Assembly: GCA_946482375.1 (NCBI GenBank)
Contig: CAMLRH010000051.1
Location: forward strand, 1 to 11,596
Length of the DNA: 11,596 bases
Direction: 5' to 3'
Origin: an uncultured Caulobacteraceae bacterium
Lineage (GTDB): Bacteria > Pseudomonadota > Alphaproteobacteria > Caulobacterales > Caulobacteraceae
Below the pieces are notes generated by a model. The model was not told the origin of the DNA. It saw only the letters and a list, made by a program, of their open reading frames with translations, and did not search any database. A program made the position numbers and the translations under genes. Shown piece after piece: positions 1 to 6,637 of the stretch (positions within the stretch are counted from its first letter, which is position 1; every line of letters starts with the position of its first letter).

Positions 1-1409
1 CCGCCGAACGCCTTGGTCTGCGGCTTGGTCTTGGTCTTCAGGGCTTCGAAGCTGGGGGCCCCGGCCTTGGCCTCGCCCTCGGCGTAGGGGTTCTTGCCCG
101 ACTTCACGGTGATGCGGATCGGCACGCCCGGCAGGTCGAAGCTCTCGCGCAGCGAATTGACCAGATAGCGCCGGTAGTGGTCGGGCATCTGGTCGGCGCG
201 CGTGGCCATCAGCACGAACGTCGGCGGCCGCGCCTTTGTCTGCGCCATGTACTTCGGCTTGATGCGCTTGCCGTTGACCGCCGGCGGCGGGTGACGCTGC
301 ACCGCCATGGCCAGCCAGTCGTTGAGGTCGCGGGTCTTCACCTTCGTCGACCAGTTGTCGTGCACCTTCAGCACGGCCGGCATCAGCCGGTCGACGTTTC
401 GCCCAGTCTCGGCCGACAGCGCCACCACCGGCGTGCCGCGCACCTGCGGCAGCATCCGCTCGGCGTGCTCGATGAACTCCTTCAGCTTCGCCTGCGGGTC
501 GGGAACGAGGTCCCACTTGGCCAGCACGAAGACGAGCCCCCTGCCCTCGCGCTCGACCAGGTCGGCGATCTGCAGGTCCTGGGTCTCGAACGGATGGGTC
601 GCGTCCATCACCAGGATGACCACCTCGGCGAAGGTGATCGAGCGGATGGTGTCCTGGGTCGAAAGCTTCTCGAGCTTCTCGTTGACCTTGGCCTTGCGGC
701 GCAGGCCCGCCGTGTCGACCAGCCGGATCTTGCGGTCGTCCCACGTCCAGTCGACGGGGATGGCGTCGCGGGTGATCCCGGCCTCGGGTCCGACCAGCAG
801 CCGGTCTTCACCGATCAGCCGGTTGACCAGCGTCGACTTGCCGGCGTTCGGACGCCCGACGATGGCGATGCGGACGGGCTTGTCGCCGTCGGGGTCCTCA
901 CTCTGATCGGCCTCCTGCGGCGAAGCCTCCATCACAGCCTGATAGAGGTCCGCCATGCCTTCGCCGTGCTCGGCCGACAGGGGCACCGGTTCGCCGAAGC
1001 CGAGGCCGAAGGCCTCCAGGGCGCCCGCTTCCCCGGCTTTTCCCTCGGCCTTGTTGGCGACCAGGATCACCGGCTTGCCGGATCGGCGCAGCACCTCGCC
1101 GAAGATCTCGTCGGCGGGCGTCACGCCCTCGCGCGCGTCGATGACGAACAGCGCCACGTCGCACTCGGCGATGGCCATCTCGGTCTGGGCCCGCATGCGG
1201 GCTTCCAGGCTCTCGTCGGTGACGTCCTCGAAGCCTGCGGTGTCGATCAGGTCGAGGTCGATATCGCCGAGGCGCCCGGTCGCGAACTTGCGGTCGCGGG
1301 TGACGCCCGGCAGGTCGTCGACGATGGCGAGCTTCCTGCCCGCCAGCCGGTTGAACAGCGTGGACTTGCCGACGTTCGGCCGGCCGACGATCGCGAGTTT
1401 CAGGGCCAT
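1..1409 (-). CDS. der: Ribosome biogenesis GTPase Der (EngA), 3' end cut by the window edge
   Basis: Der is an essential GTPase with two tandem G domains and a C-terminal KH-like domain; it acts in maturation of the 50S ribosomal subunit. The reading frame is open from the ATG at 1409 to the window edge, giving 469 visible residues, so only the extreme C-terminus is missing. The first G domain has GRPNVGKS (residues 9-16), DTAG (56-59) and NKAE (119-122). The second starts with GRPNAGKS (185-192) and continues with DTAGLRRK and a KWD motif. An acidic linker (about 164-177) separates them. The C-terminal part is basic and KH-like. NKAE replaces the usual NKxD in the first G4 motif; I believe this occurs in alphaproteobacterial Der. 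The gene follows bamB on the same strand, as in E. coli. The Shine-Dalgarno sequence is weak, and a repeat element ends about 11 bases upstream of the start. Confidence 0.96.
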   Translation of the reverse strand, partial: MALKLAIVGRPNVGKSTLFNRLAGRKLAIVDDLPGVTRDRKFATGRLGDIDLDLIDTAGFEDVTDESLEARMRAQTEMAIAECDVALFVIDAREGVTPADEIFGEVLRRSGKPVILVANKAEGKAGEAGALEAFGLGFGEPVPLSAEHGEGMADLYQAVMEASPQEADQSEDPDGDKPVRIAIVGRPNAGKSTLVNRLIGEDRLLVGPEAGITRDAIPVDWTWDDRKIRLVDTAGLRRKAKVNEKLEKLSTQDTIRSITFAEVVILVMDATHPFETQDLQIADLVEREGRGLVFVLAKWDLVPDPQAKLKEFIEHAERMLPQVRGTPVVALSAETGRNVDRLMPAVLKVHDNWSTKVKTRDLNDWLAMAVQRHPPPAVNGKRIKPKYMAQTKARPPTFVLMATRADQMPDHYRRYLVNSLRESFDLPGVPIRITVKSGKNPYAEGEAKAGAPSFEALKTKTKPQTKAFG

Positions 1410-1420
1410 TCCAAAATCCG

Positions 1421-1513
1421 CTCATCCCCGCGAAAGCGGGGACCCAGGTGTTTTATCGTAGAGCACAAGGCTTTCAGAAAAAGCCTGGGTTCCCGCTTTC
1501 GCGGGAATGATCG
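1421..1513. repeat. REP-like intergenic element: two inverted hairpin arms between bamB and der
   Basis: Two arms of about 30 bases lie in opposite orientation. The left arm is 1421-1449 and the right arm 1483-1513. The right arm, reverse complemented, matches the left except for a few bases. Each arm contains its own palindrome: CCCCGC-GAAA-GCGGGG on the plus strand (left arm), and the same design with an outer T-A pair on the minus strand (right arm). GAAA is a GNRA-type tetraloop in RNA. Each palindrome is followed by CCCAGG. Between the arms is a further perfect 7-base hairpin, AGGCTTT/AAAGCCT (1468-1486). The element fills most of the 116-base gap between bamB and der. From memory, very similar CCCGCGAAAGCGGG motifs recur between genes in many proteobacteria. 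It could attenuate or process the bamB-der mRNA; that part is inference. Confidence 0.85.
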
Positions 1514-1525
1514 GAAGAGGCGGTG

Positions 1526-2947
1526 CTAGCGCACCGCTATCAATTCCGCCTCATCAGAGACGAAATAGACCGTGCCGTTGGCGGCGATGGGGCTGATGAT
1601 CACCGGCGAGCCGAGGTTGACGGTCGAGATCGTCTCACCCGTCTTCGGATTGAGCGCCACCAGCTGGCCGCGGTTGGACGCCGTCAGCAGACGGCCCGAC
1701 GCCAGCATCGGGCTGGTCCACAGCGGCTTCAGCTTCGATTGCGAACCGCCGATGCGGAACGAGCCGATGCCCCAGCCCTCGCGGTCCTCACCGGCGTCGA
1801 AGCCCTGGTTGAGGTCGCGGATCCAGTAGACCTGACCGGTCTCACGCGAGGCGCAGATCACTTCGCCGGCCTGCGAGACGACATAGACGACGTCGCCCGC
1901 CGGCCACGGCGTCGTGGTCGAGGCCACCGGCAGCGACCAGCGCGGCTGGCCGGTGCGCAGGTCGATGGCGGCGAACACACCCGAATGGCTCGCGGCGAAA
2001 ACGTCGCCCTTGTAGATCACCGGCCGCCCGGCGATGTCGCGGATTTCGGACAGCGCGTTGATGCGGCTGGCGCGCGAGAGCGCCTGGTTCCAGAGGTCGT
2101 TGCCGTTGGCGGCGCGCAGCGCCACCACTTCGCCCGAGGCGAAGGCGGCGACCACAGTGTCGCCCGACACCGCCGGGCTCGACGCGCGCAGCAGGCGGGC
2201 CGGCTCGACCAGCGCCTGATAGTTCCAGTCCTCGGCGCCGGTGGCGGCGTTGAAGGCGAGCAATTCGTTGTCGGTCGAAACCACGAACACCCGGCCACCC
2301 GCCACCGTCGGCGCCGAATGCAGGGGCGAGGCGGTTTCACGCCGCCAGCCCATGCCGCCGGTCGCGGGGTCGAGTTCGGCGACATAGCGGTGGCCGCTGG
2401 CCACGTAGAGCTTGCCATTGGCGTAGGCCATGCCGCCGCCGAAGGCGTGGCGGTCGCGGCGGCCGCGCGGAGGCAGCTCCACCTTCCAGACCTGCTGTCC
2501 GGAGGCCACGTCGATGGCGGCCACGTTCGAGCGGCCATCCATGACGAAGACCTTGCCGTCGGCCATCACCGGCGGGGCCATCACATGTTCTTCGCGGCCC
2601 GAGCCCTCGCCGAAGCCACGGCGCCAGACGATCTGCAGGCCGTCGGCGGCCTGGACGTGCTCGACCGACTGTTCCGGCGTGCCGCCCGGCAGCGGCCAGT
2701 CGGCGATCGCGGTCGGTTCCGGCAGGTAGAAGTCCTGGCCGCGCAGCGACGCTTCCGGCGCCAGTAGCTGGTCGGCGGCGATGATCGGGATGCGCTGGCC
2801 CTCGGCGGCGACCGGCTGGTTCGCCTCCTCGTCGTCGCCATCGAACGGATTGATCCGATCGACGGCCCCGCGAATCGTCGAGCAACCGCTGACGGACACG
2901 GCGAGCGCCATCAGGGCGACGAGGCTGACGGTACGCGTAAAGCTCAT
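1526..2947 (-). CDS. bamB: Outer-membrane assembly lipoprotein BamB (PQQ-like beta-propeller)
   Basis: BamB is the beta-propeller lipoprotein of the BAM complex, which folds outer-membrane proteins; it sits in the periplasm, anchored to the outer membrane. The 473-residue product begins with a lipoprotein signal: a short basic start, a hydrophobic stretch (about 7-19) and the lipobox VSGC with Cys22. Ser at the next position fits outer-membrane sorting. At least seven propeller-blade motifs of the type 'AxD..tG...W' are visible, for example AIDVASGQQVW, ELDPATGGMGW, AFNAATGAEDW, ALRAANGNDLW, AIDLRTGQPRW and VALNPKTGE. It is longer than E. coli BamB (about 390 residues). The ATG overlaps the stop of the upstream TPR gene in the sequence ATGA, which points to translational coupling. 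The gene lies between the YfgM-like gene and der, as in E. coli. Confidence 0.92.
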   Translation of the reverse strand: MSFTRTVSLVALMALAVSVSGCSTIRGAVDRINPFDGDDEEANQPVAAEGQRIPIIAADQLLAPEASLRGQDFYLPEPTAIADWPLPGGTPEQSVEHVQAADGLQIVWRRGFGEGSGREEHVMAPPVMADGKVFVMDGRSNVAAIDVASGQQVWKVELPPRGRRDRHAFGGGMAYANGKLYVASGHRYVAELDPATGGMGWRRETASPLHSAPTVAGGRVFVVSTDNELLAFNAATGAEDWNYQALVEPARLLRASSPAVSGDTVVAAFASGEVVALRAANGNDLWNQALSRASRINALSEIRDIAGRPVIYKGDVFAASHSGVFAAIDLRTGQPRWSLPVASTTTPWPAGDVVYVVSQAGEVICASRETGQVYWIRDLNQGFDAGEDREGWGIGSFRIGGSQSKLKPLWTSPMLASGRLLTASNRGQLVALNPKTGETISTVNLGSPVIISPIAANGTVYFVSDEAELIAVR

Positions 2948-3696
2948 TGAGCGGCTCCGGGCTGGGCGGGAACGGGTTGCGCCGGGGGTTGCGGTTGTTG
3001 CGGCGGCGGCATGGCGGCCGCGGCCTTGACGGCGGCCGACAGCGCCTTGGACGAGCCGGAGTCGATCATCGCCATGGCGGCCTGGGCGCGTTCGCGCACC
3101 GGGTCGGGCGATTCCGGCGACAGGGCCAGGACGGCGAAGTCGCCGCGGGCCTCGGCGTCCTTGCCCGCCATCAGCTTGGCGAAGGCCAACGCCTCCTTGG
3201 CTTCGGCGCGGTAGGGACGGTCGTCCTCGGTCAAGGGCGTCAGCCTCTCCTCAAGCTGGGCGTAAGGAGCGGTATCGAGAAGCGCAAAGGCGGATTTGAG
3301 GCGGGCCAGGTCTTCCAGCAGCGGCTCCGGCGCGGCCTCGGCGGCCTGGTCGAAAAAGGCCACGGCCTCGTCGGTCTTGCCGTCCTCCAGCCGCATGCCG
3401 CCCTGCTGCATCAGCGCCATGGCGCGGTAGACGCGCGGGCCCGACTTGGCCACCTCGGCGAACTGGCCGAAGGCGCGGGTCTGGTCGCGCTTGGCGTAGC
3501 TCTCGACGGCCGCGGTGTACTGCTCGGCGGCGAGCGAGGAGGCCTTGTCCTCGCGGTCCTGCCACCACCACCAGCCGATCGCGATGGCCAGCGCCAGCAC
3601 GCCGACGCCGATCACCCACGGTAGCGCACGGAGCGCGAGGGTCTTGTAGCGGGCGGAGCGTAGCTGCTCCTCCACTTCATCGAAAAGGTCGACCAA
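2944..3696 (-). CDS. Membrane-anchored TPR-like protein, YfgM/AncA type
   Basis: This is a single-pass inner-membrane protein with a periplasmic TPR-like domain, matching the YfgM (ancillary SecYEG translocon subunit) family; in E. coli YfgM is linked to periplasmic chaperones. I chose the TTG at 3696 as start. It has GGAG six bases upstream, and the product then begins VDLFDEVEEQLRS, the typical acidic opening of alphaproteobacterial members. The upstream extension to 3873 is Arg-rich, overlaps panB and is probably not translated. The product has 250 residues: a cytoplasmic head (1-27), a transmembrane helix rich in Trp (about 28-48), helical repeats (about 55-220) and a Pro/Gln-rich tail. 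Its stop overlaps the bamB ATG by four bases. A role beside BamB in envelope protein biogenesis is inferred from context and family. Confidence 0.8.
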   Translation of the reverse strand: MVDLFDEVEEQLRSARYKTLALRALPWVIGVGVLALAIAIGWWWWQDREDKASSLAAEQYTAAVESYAKRDQTRAFGQFAEVAKSGPRVYRAMALMQQGGMRLEDGKTDEAVAFFDQAAEAAPEPLLEDLARLKSAFALLDTAPYAQLEERLTPLTEDDRPYRAEAKEALAFAKLMAGKDAEARGDFAVLALSPESPDPVRERAQAAMAMIDSGSSKALSAAVKAAAAMPPPQQPQPPAQPVPAQPGAAQ

Positions 3697-3754
3697 CAGG
3701 GGCTCCGCGACAGGCGAATTCAGGCGATTTGCGGCGGAACCTATAGGGTCGCAG

Positions 3755-3769
3755 GCGTTGCTGCAACGC
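3755..3769. other. 15-base palindrome in the panB to yfgM-like gap
   Basis: The 85 bases between the panB stop and the TTG start of the TPR gene contain the perfect dyad GCGTTGC-T-GCAACGC. On the minus strand, TTGCAG within it is followed 15 bases later by TATAGG, which could be a weak -35/-10 pair for the TPR-bamB-der unit. The dyad could then be an operator, or a leftover hairpin after panB. No T-run follows, so a factor-independent terminator is not supported. Confidence 0.3.
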
Positions 3770-3781
3770 GCCCGCGCACGC

Positions 3782-4606
3782 CTATTTCTTCGAGAAGTAA
3801 GTCTCCGCCTCGCCCGGGAAGTGGCGGGCGCGGACGTCGGCGGCGTAACCGGCCGCCGCCTTGCTGATCTCACCCCTGAGATCGGCGTAGCGGCGGACGA
3901 ATTTCGGGGTCCAGTCGAACAGGCCGAGCATGTCGTCGGTGACCAGGATCTGGCCGTCGCAGCCGGCCGAGGCCCCGATGCCGATGGTCGGCGGGTCGAT
4001 GATGGCTGTGATGTCGCGGGCCAGCTGCTCGGCCACGCCCTCCACCACCACGGCGAAGGCGCCGGCTTCGGCCGTAGCCTTGGCCTCGTCGAGGATGCGC
4101 GAACGCTCCTCGTTGGTGCGGCCCTTGGCCTTGAAGCCGCCGTCGACCAGCACCGACTGCGGGCGCAGGCCGACGTGGCCCATCACCGGGATGCCGCGCT
4201 TGACCAGATGCTCGATGGTCTCGGGCACAGTCGGCCCGGCCTCGACCTTCACGCCCTGGGCGCCGGTTTCCTTCATGATCCGCGAGGCGTTGTCGTAGGC
4301 GCGCTCGGGCGTGCCCTCGTACGAGCCGAAGGGCATGTCGATGACGACCATCGCCTTCTTCGACGCCCGCATGACCGCCTGGCCGTGCAGGATCATCATG
4401 TCCAGCGTTACGCCCACGGTGTTGGGCAGGCCGTGGACGACCATGCCGACGCTGTCGCCGACGAGCAGCAGGTCGCAGTGGTCGTCGAGGATCTCGGCGA
4501 CCGGCGCGGTGTAGGCGGTGAGGCACACGATCGGCTCGCCGCCCTTGCGCGCGGCGATGTCGGGCGCGGTCAGGCGCCGGACGGTTTCCTGGCGTTGGGC
4601 TGACAG
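3782..4606 (-). CDS. panB: 3-methyl-2-oxobutanoate hydroxymethyltransferase (PanB)
   Basis: PanB transfers a hydroxymethyl group from 5,10-methylene-tetrahydrofolate to alpha-ketoisovalerate to give ketopantoate, the first committed step of pantothenate and CoA synthesis in the cytoplasm. Family motifs are clear: [16 protein letters not shown] (metal-binding Asp), [16 protein letters not shown] (Glu), [15 protein letters not shown] (catalytic Glu) and [15 protein letters not shown]. No ATG gives a sensible start. The ATG at 4678 lies 70 bases inside the upstream gene, lacks a Shine-Dalgarno sequence and adds an atypical Gly/Arg-rich leader. The CTG at 4606 has GAGGAG eight bases upstream and gives 274 residues, the usual family length. 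Only two bases separate it from the stop of the upstream membrane protein gene. The start is the uncertain part; the function is not. Confidence 0.93.
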   Translation of the reverse strand: MSAQRQETVRRLTAPDIAARKGGEPIVCLTAYTAPVAEILDDHCDLLLVGDSVGMVVHGLPNTVGVTLDMMILHGQAVMRASKKAMVVIDMPFGSYEGTPERAYDNASRIMKETGAQGVKVEAGPTVPETIEHLVKRGIPVMGHVGLRPQSVLVDGGFKAKGRTNEERSRILDEAKATAEAGAFAVVVEGVAEQLARDITAIIDPPTIGIGASAGCDGQILVTDDMLGLFDWTPKFVRRYADLRGEISKAAAGYAADVRARHFPGEAETYFSKK

Positions 4607-4608
4607 GT

Positions 4609-4989
4609 CTAGAACTCCTCGACGGCGCGGGTGACCGCAAAGGCCAGCGCCATAACACCCAGCGCCGCCGCCATCCACAGGACTTCGCTGCTGAGCGGCA
4701 TGGCCCCGAGGTCGAGGCTCGACCGCCAGAAGTCGTCCAGGCGTTGGGTGAGCAGCCCGGTCGATTGGACCGACGCGGCCTCCAGCTGCGGCACGAAGCC
4801 CGAGCCGACCATCTGCATCGTACCGACCAAGCCGCCGACGACCCCGAAGCCGCCGATGAGCAGCTGGCGCAGGCCCCAGCCGCGATCGAGCCTGGCTTCC
4901 ACCCTGGCGGCGAAGAGGTCGGCGTCCGCGAAGGCCGGCGGTTCGTCGAAGGCGTGCAGAAGGCGGTGTTCGAAGCTGACGTCAGCCAT
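4609..4989 (-). CDS. Small two-helix membrane protein, candidate anti-sigma factor
   Basis: I do not recognise a named family. The ATG at 4989 has a strong GGAGG (4997-5001) seven bases upstream and gives 126 residues. A soluble N-terminal part (about 1-38) with [13 protein letters not shown] and an acidic/basic helix is followed by two hydrophobic segments: about 41-62 ([16 protein letters not shown]) and about 100-120 ([16 protein letters not shown]). The segment between them is amphipathic. The start lies inside the 3' end of the ECF sigma gene (8-base overlap), the arrangement typical of sigma and anti-sigma pairs. An inner-membrane protein with a short cytoplasmic N-terminal domain fits an anti-sigma factor, but no zinc-binding HxxxCxxC motif is present, so this remains an inference from position and topology. 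Confidence 0.75.
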   Translation of the reverse strand: MADVSFEHRLLHAFDEPPAFADADLFAARVEARLDRGWGLRQLLIGGFGVVGGLVGTMQMVGSGFVPQLEAASVQSTGLLTQRLDDFWRSSLDLGAMPLSSEVLWMAAALGVMALAFAVTRAVEEF

Positions 4990-5548
4990 GTTCGCGCCTC
5001 CCTTGCCGGTCGCCCGGCTGCGCCAGCCGGTTTCTGAGTTTATCCAGACCACGTTTGACATGGGATTTGACCGTTCCCAGAGGCGCATTCAAGGCTTCGG
5101 CCGCTTCCGCGTGGCTGAGCCCAGCGCCATAGCACAGCGAGATACACATTCGTTCCGTCGCGCTGAGCGTTTTCAGCGCCTCGTCCAGGTCGATCCGCAA
5201 CGCCGCCGCCCCTTCGCCGCCGGAGGTTTCCTCCTCCTGGCCGTCGAGGGCGTCGAGCCGCGTGTCCTTCCTCCAGCGGCGCACGTAGAGCCGGGCGGCG
5301 ATCTTGCGCACCCAGGCGGAGAAAGTCCCTTCCCCGCGAAACTCCACGATCCGCTCATAGGCGGCCAGGAAGGCGTCCTGCGCGATGTCGTCGGCCAGCG
5401 AGGGCTCTGCCCCCATCCGCCGAAGCAGTCCGCGCACCGCCGAGCCGTGCCGCCGCACCAGTTCCCCGAAGGCCGCGCGGTCGCCCGCCGCCGCGAGGGC
5501 GACGAGCTCCACGTCGTGGTGGCCTGCTATATGCCGGGTCGCTTGCAT
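4982..5548 (-). CDS. ECF-type RNA polymerase sigma factor
   Basis: This is an alternative sigma factor of the extracytoplasmic-function class, which would direct RNA polymerase to a small stress regulon. With the ATG at 5548 it has 188 residues. Region 2 (about 10-85) holds the typical DDIAQDAFLAAYERIVEF and GTFSAWVRKIAARL motifs. An acidic linker rich in Glu/Gly (about 95-112) leads to region 4 (about 115-170) with LSATERMCISLCYGAGLSHAEAA and the helix-turn-helix GTVKSHVKRGLDKLR. A TTG at 5560 would add four residues; the ATG is preferred because the G-rich GGGGGGCGG just upstream can serve as ribosome binding site. The gene overlaps the downstream membrane-protein gene by 8 bases and lies 28 bases after the DUF6249 gene. 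The ECF subgroup and trigger cannot be read from the sequence. Confidence 0.93.
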   Translation of the reverse strand: MQATRHIAGHHDVELVALAAAGDRAAFGELVRRHGSAVRGLLRRMGAEPSLADDIAQDAFLAAYERIVEFRGEGTFSAWVRKIAARLYVRRWRKDTRLDALDGQEEETSGGEGAAALRIDLDEALKTLSATERMCISLCYGAGLSHAEAAEALNAPLGTVKSHVKRGLDKLRNRLAQPGDRQGRREHG

Positions 5549-5555
5549 ACCGCCC

Positions 5556-5569
5556 CCCAAGGGCTTGGG
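5556..5569. other. Short dyad in front of the ECF sigma gene
   Basis: In the 28-base gap between the DUF6249 stop and the sigma start, CCCAAG-GG-CTTGGG forms a perfect 6-base inverted repeat. It overlaps the G-rich stretch that would serve as ribosome binding site, so it could either hide that site or act as an operator. It is short and GC-rich, so chance cannot be excluded. Confidence 0.25.
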
Positions 5570-5576
5570 TTACGGA

Positions 5577-5969
5577 CTAGGAGGCGGTCTTCTTGCCGCG
5601 ACTGGCGAGCCAGAACGCCAGGTAGCCGAGACCGATGAAGCCGGGGAAAGCCGCGATGCCGAGCATCGGGAGGGTTGCGTGACCTTCGGTTTCGGGAATG
5701 GAGCCGATCACCATGGCAAAGACGGCGATCGCCGCGGCCACGCAGAGCAGGATGATGCCCCGGCGCAGGTCGCGGTCGGGGGCGGGCCGCGCCTTGTCGC
5801 TCTGCAACGCCTCGATCATCTCGGGCGGCACGGGCTGACCCTTCTCGTAGGCCAGGCGAAGCGTTTCGTGCAGCCGCTCCTTCTCGCGCGAGCGGAACCA
5901 GCCGGGGACAAGCACGATGGCCGCGATCATGGCGAAGAACGCCAGCGGGATGAGGATTTCCTCGTTCAT
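5577..5969 (-). CDS. DUF6249-type small membrane protein
   Basis: The function is unknown. With the ATG at 5969 (AGG a few bases upstream) the product has 130 residues. A first hydrophobic segment (about 5-21, IPLAFFAMIAAIVLVPGWF) is followed by a cytoplasmic helix (about 22-45, RSREKERLHETLRLA) and YEKGQPVPPEMIEAL. I recognise this pattern from proteins annotated as DUF6249 in Caulobacter relatives. Two further membrane segments follow (about 69-88 and 97-120), and the tail is basic (RGKKTAS). An in-frame upstream extension to 6110 is Arg-rich and unlike the family, so it was left out. The gene is first in the leftward group and sits directly before an ECF sigma gene. A role in the same sensing system is possible, but the only basis for it is this position. 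Confidence 0.8.
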   Translation of the reverse strand: MNEEILIPLAFFAMIAAIVLVPGWFRSREKERLHETLRLAYEKGQPVPPEMIEALQSDKARPAPDRDLRRGIILLCVAAAIAVFAMVIGSIPETEGHATLPMLGIAAFPGFIGLGYLAFWLASRGKKTAS

Positions 5970-6076
5970 AGCAGGACCTTTTCTCTCTCCGGCGCGGCGT
6001 CTTGCCGTGCCTGATGCTGGGAAGAGGCGCCGGCGGGTCCGAACGGATGCGACGTTGCGGATGAAACTTTGTTCAT

Positions 6077-6091
6077 GCTGCGCGAAGCAGC
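6077..6091. other. Inverted repeat in the divergent intergenic region
   Basis: GCTGC-GCGAA-GCAGC forms a 5-base stem in the gap between the divergent DUF6249 and DGPF genes (5970-6202, 233 bases). The surrounding AAACTTTGT (6064-6072) and ACAAAAAAGTTT (6107-6118) also form an imperfect inverted pair around it. The region is the most AT-rich part of the window and must carry promoters in both directions. For the leftward DUF6249/ECF unit I could not assign a convincing -35/-10 pair. Confidence 0.3.
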
Positions 6092-6105
6092 GCAATTCGC
6101 TCCCG

Positions 6106-6121
6106 GACAAAAAAGTTTGTC
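6106..6121. promoter_or_regulatory. Operator-like dyad directly upstream of the ECF42-type promoter
   Basis: GACAAA-AAAG-TTTGTC is a perfect 6-base inverted repeat with an A-rich centre. It ends five bases before the TGTCGA -35 candidate (6127-6132), the usual place for an activator site or an A-tract upstream element. As RNA on the minus strand it would have no T-run after it, so a terminator is less likely. Confidence 0.4.
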
Positions 6122-6126
6122 GGCCG

Positions 6127-6153
6127 TGTCGATCTCGGGAAGGTTCGTTCGAC
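6127..6153 (+). promoter_or_regulatory. Predicted ECF42-dependent autoregulatory promoter
   Basis: TGTCGA (6127-6132) is followed after exactly 17 bases by CGAC (6150-6153). The published ECF42 promoter motif from Streptomyces venezuelae, as I remember it, is TGTCGA at -35 and CGA/TC at -10. It lies upstream of DGPF genes, which is the same context as here. A start of transcription about 5-9 bases after CGAC would fall near 6158-6162, leaving a leader of about 40-45 bases before the ATG at 6203. The ECF42 sigma gene is third in the operon, so the promoter would be self-activated. Whether this motif holds in alphaproteobacteria is inference. Confidence 0.6.
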
Positions 6154-6156
6154 GTG

Positions 6157-6190
6157 ATGTCAGAGCCGCCTTTCGCGGGCTCCCTGACAT
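6157..6190 (+). promoter_or_regulatory. Leader stem-loop ending at the first Shine-Dalgarno sequence
   Basis: ATGTCAG (6157-6163) pairs perfectly with CTGACAT (6184-6190). The stem continues with AGCC (6164-6167) and GGCT (6178-6181) after a two-base bulge, then a GC/GC step around a CTTTC loop. The 3' arm ends exactly where GAGGAG (6191-6196) starts. There is no T-run, so it is not a classical terminator. It may stabilise the 5' end of the mRNA or affect translation of the first gene. Confidence 0.5.
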
Positions 6191-6202
6191 GAGGAGATGA
6201 CG

Positions 6203-6634
6203 ATGCGTTTCATGGTGATGGTGAAGGCCACAGCGGACTCGGAAGCCGGCGTGATGCCGACGACCGAGCTGCTGGAGGCGATGGGCGCCTACAACGAGGA
6301 ACTGGTGAAGGCCGGGATCATGCTGGCCGGCGAAGGCCTGCATCCGTCGAGCAAGGGCGCCCGCGTGCGCTTCGACGGCGCCTCGCGCACCGTCATCGAC
6401 GGTCCGTTCGCCGAGACCAAGGAACTCGTCGCCGGCTTCTGGATCTGGCAGGTCAGCTCGCTCGAGGAGGCCATCGAGTGGGTCAAGCGCTGCCCCAACC
6501 CGATGCCGGGCTCCAGCGAGATCGAAATCCGCCAGGTCTTCGCCTCCGAGGATTTCGGCGAGGAATTCACCACCGAACTGCGCGCCCGCGAAGACGCCCT
6601 GCGCGAACAGCTCGGCACGCCCGAGGAGCGCTGA
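6203..6634 (+). CDS. YciI/DGPF-family protein, first copy
   Basis: The product belongs to the YCII-related (DGPF) family: small dimeric ferredoxin-like-fold proteins whose chemistry is largely unknown and which are regularly encoded beside ECF sigma factors. The start is the ATG at 6203, which has GAGGAG six bases upstream. An ATG six bases earlier touches that GAGGAG directly and cannot use it. The 143-residue product opens MRFMVMVKA, carries YNEELVKAGIMLAGEGL (about 29-45) and the name-giving VIDGPFAETKELVAGFW (about 61-77), and ends in a charged helix. It is the first gene after the predicted ECF42 promoter and lies three bases before a paralogue that is about half identical by eye. It is slightly longer than the second copy at the C-terminus. 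Confidence 0.9.
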   Translation: MRFMVMVKATADSEAGVMPTTELLEAMGAYNEELVKAGIMLAGEGLHPSSKGARVRFDGASRTVIDGPFAETKELVAGFWIWQVSSLEEAIEWVKRCPNPMPGSSEIEIRQVFASEDFGEEFTTELRAREDALREQLGTPEER

Positions 6635-6637
6635 GTC

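Noticed and set aside
715..720. Further TGTCGA copies, for example in der, that could be ECF42 sites
   Set aside because: They lie inside coding DNA without a properly spaced CGAC/CGTC leading into a gene; the hexamer is frequent in GC-rich coding sequence.
177..1529. Long plus-strand open frame of about 450 codons opposite der
   Set aside because: It is a shadow of der on the other strand: the composition is rich in His, Arg, Gly and Val as expected from antisense GC-rich codons, and der has clear GTPase motifs across the same region.
1523..2767. Plus-strand frame opposite bamB
   Set aside because: The bamB frame has a lipobox and repeated blade motifs; the opposite frame shows only the His/Arg/Ala-rich pattern of antisense coding DNA.
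3755..3769. Factor-independent terminator after panB
   Set aside because: The dyad is perfect but short and has no T-run after it on the minus strand.
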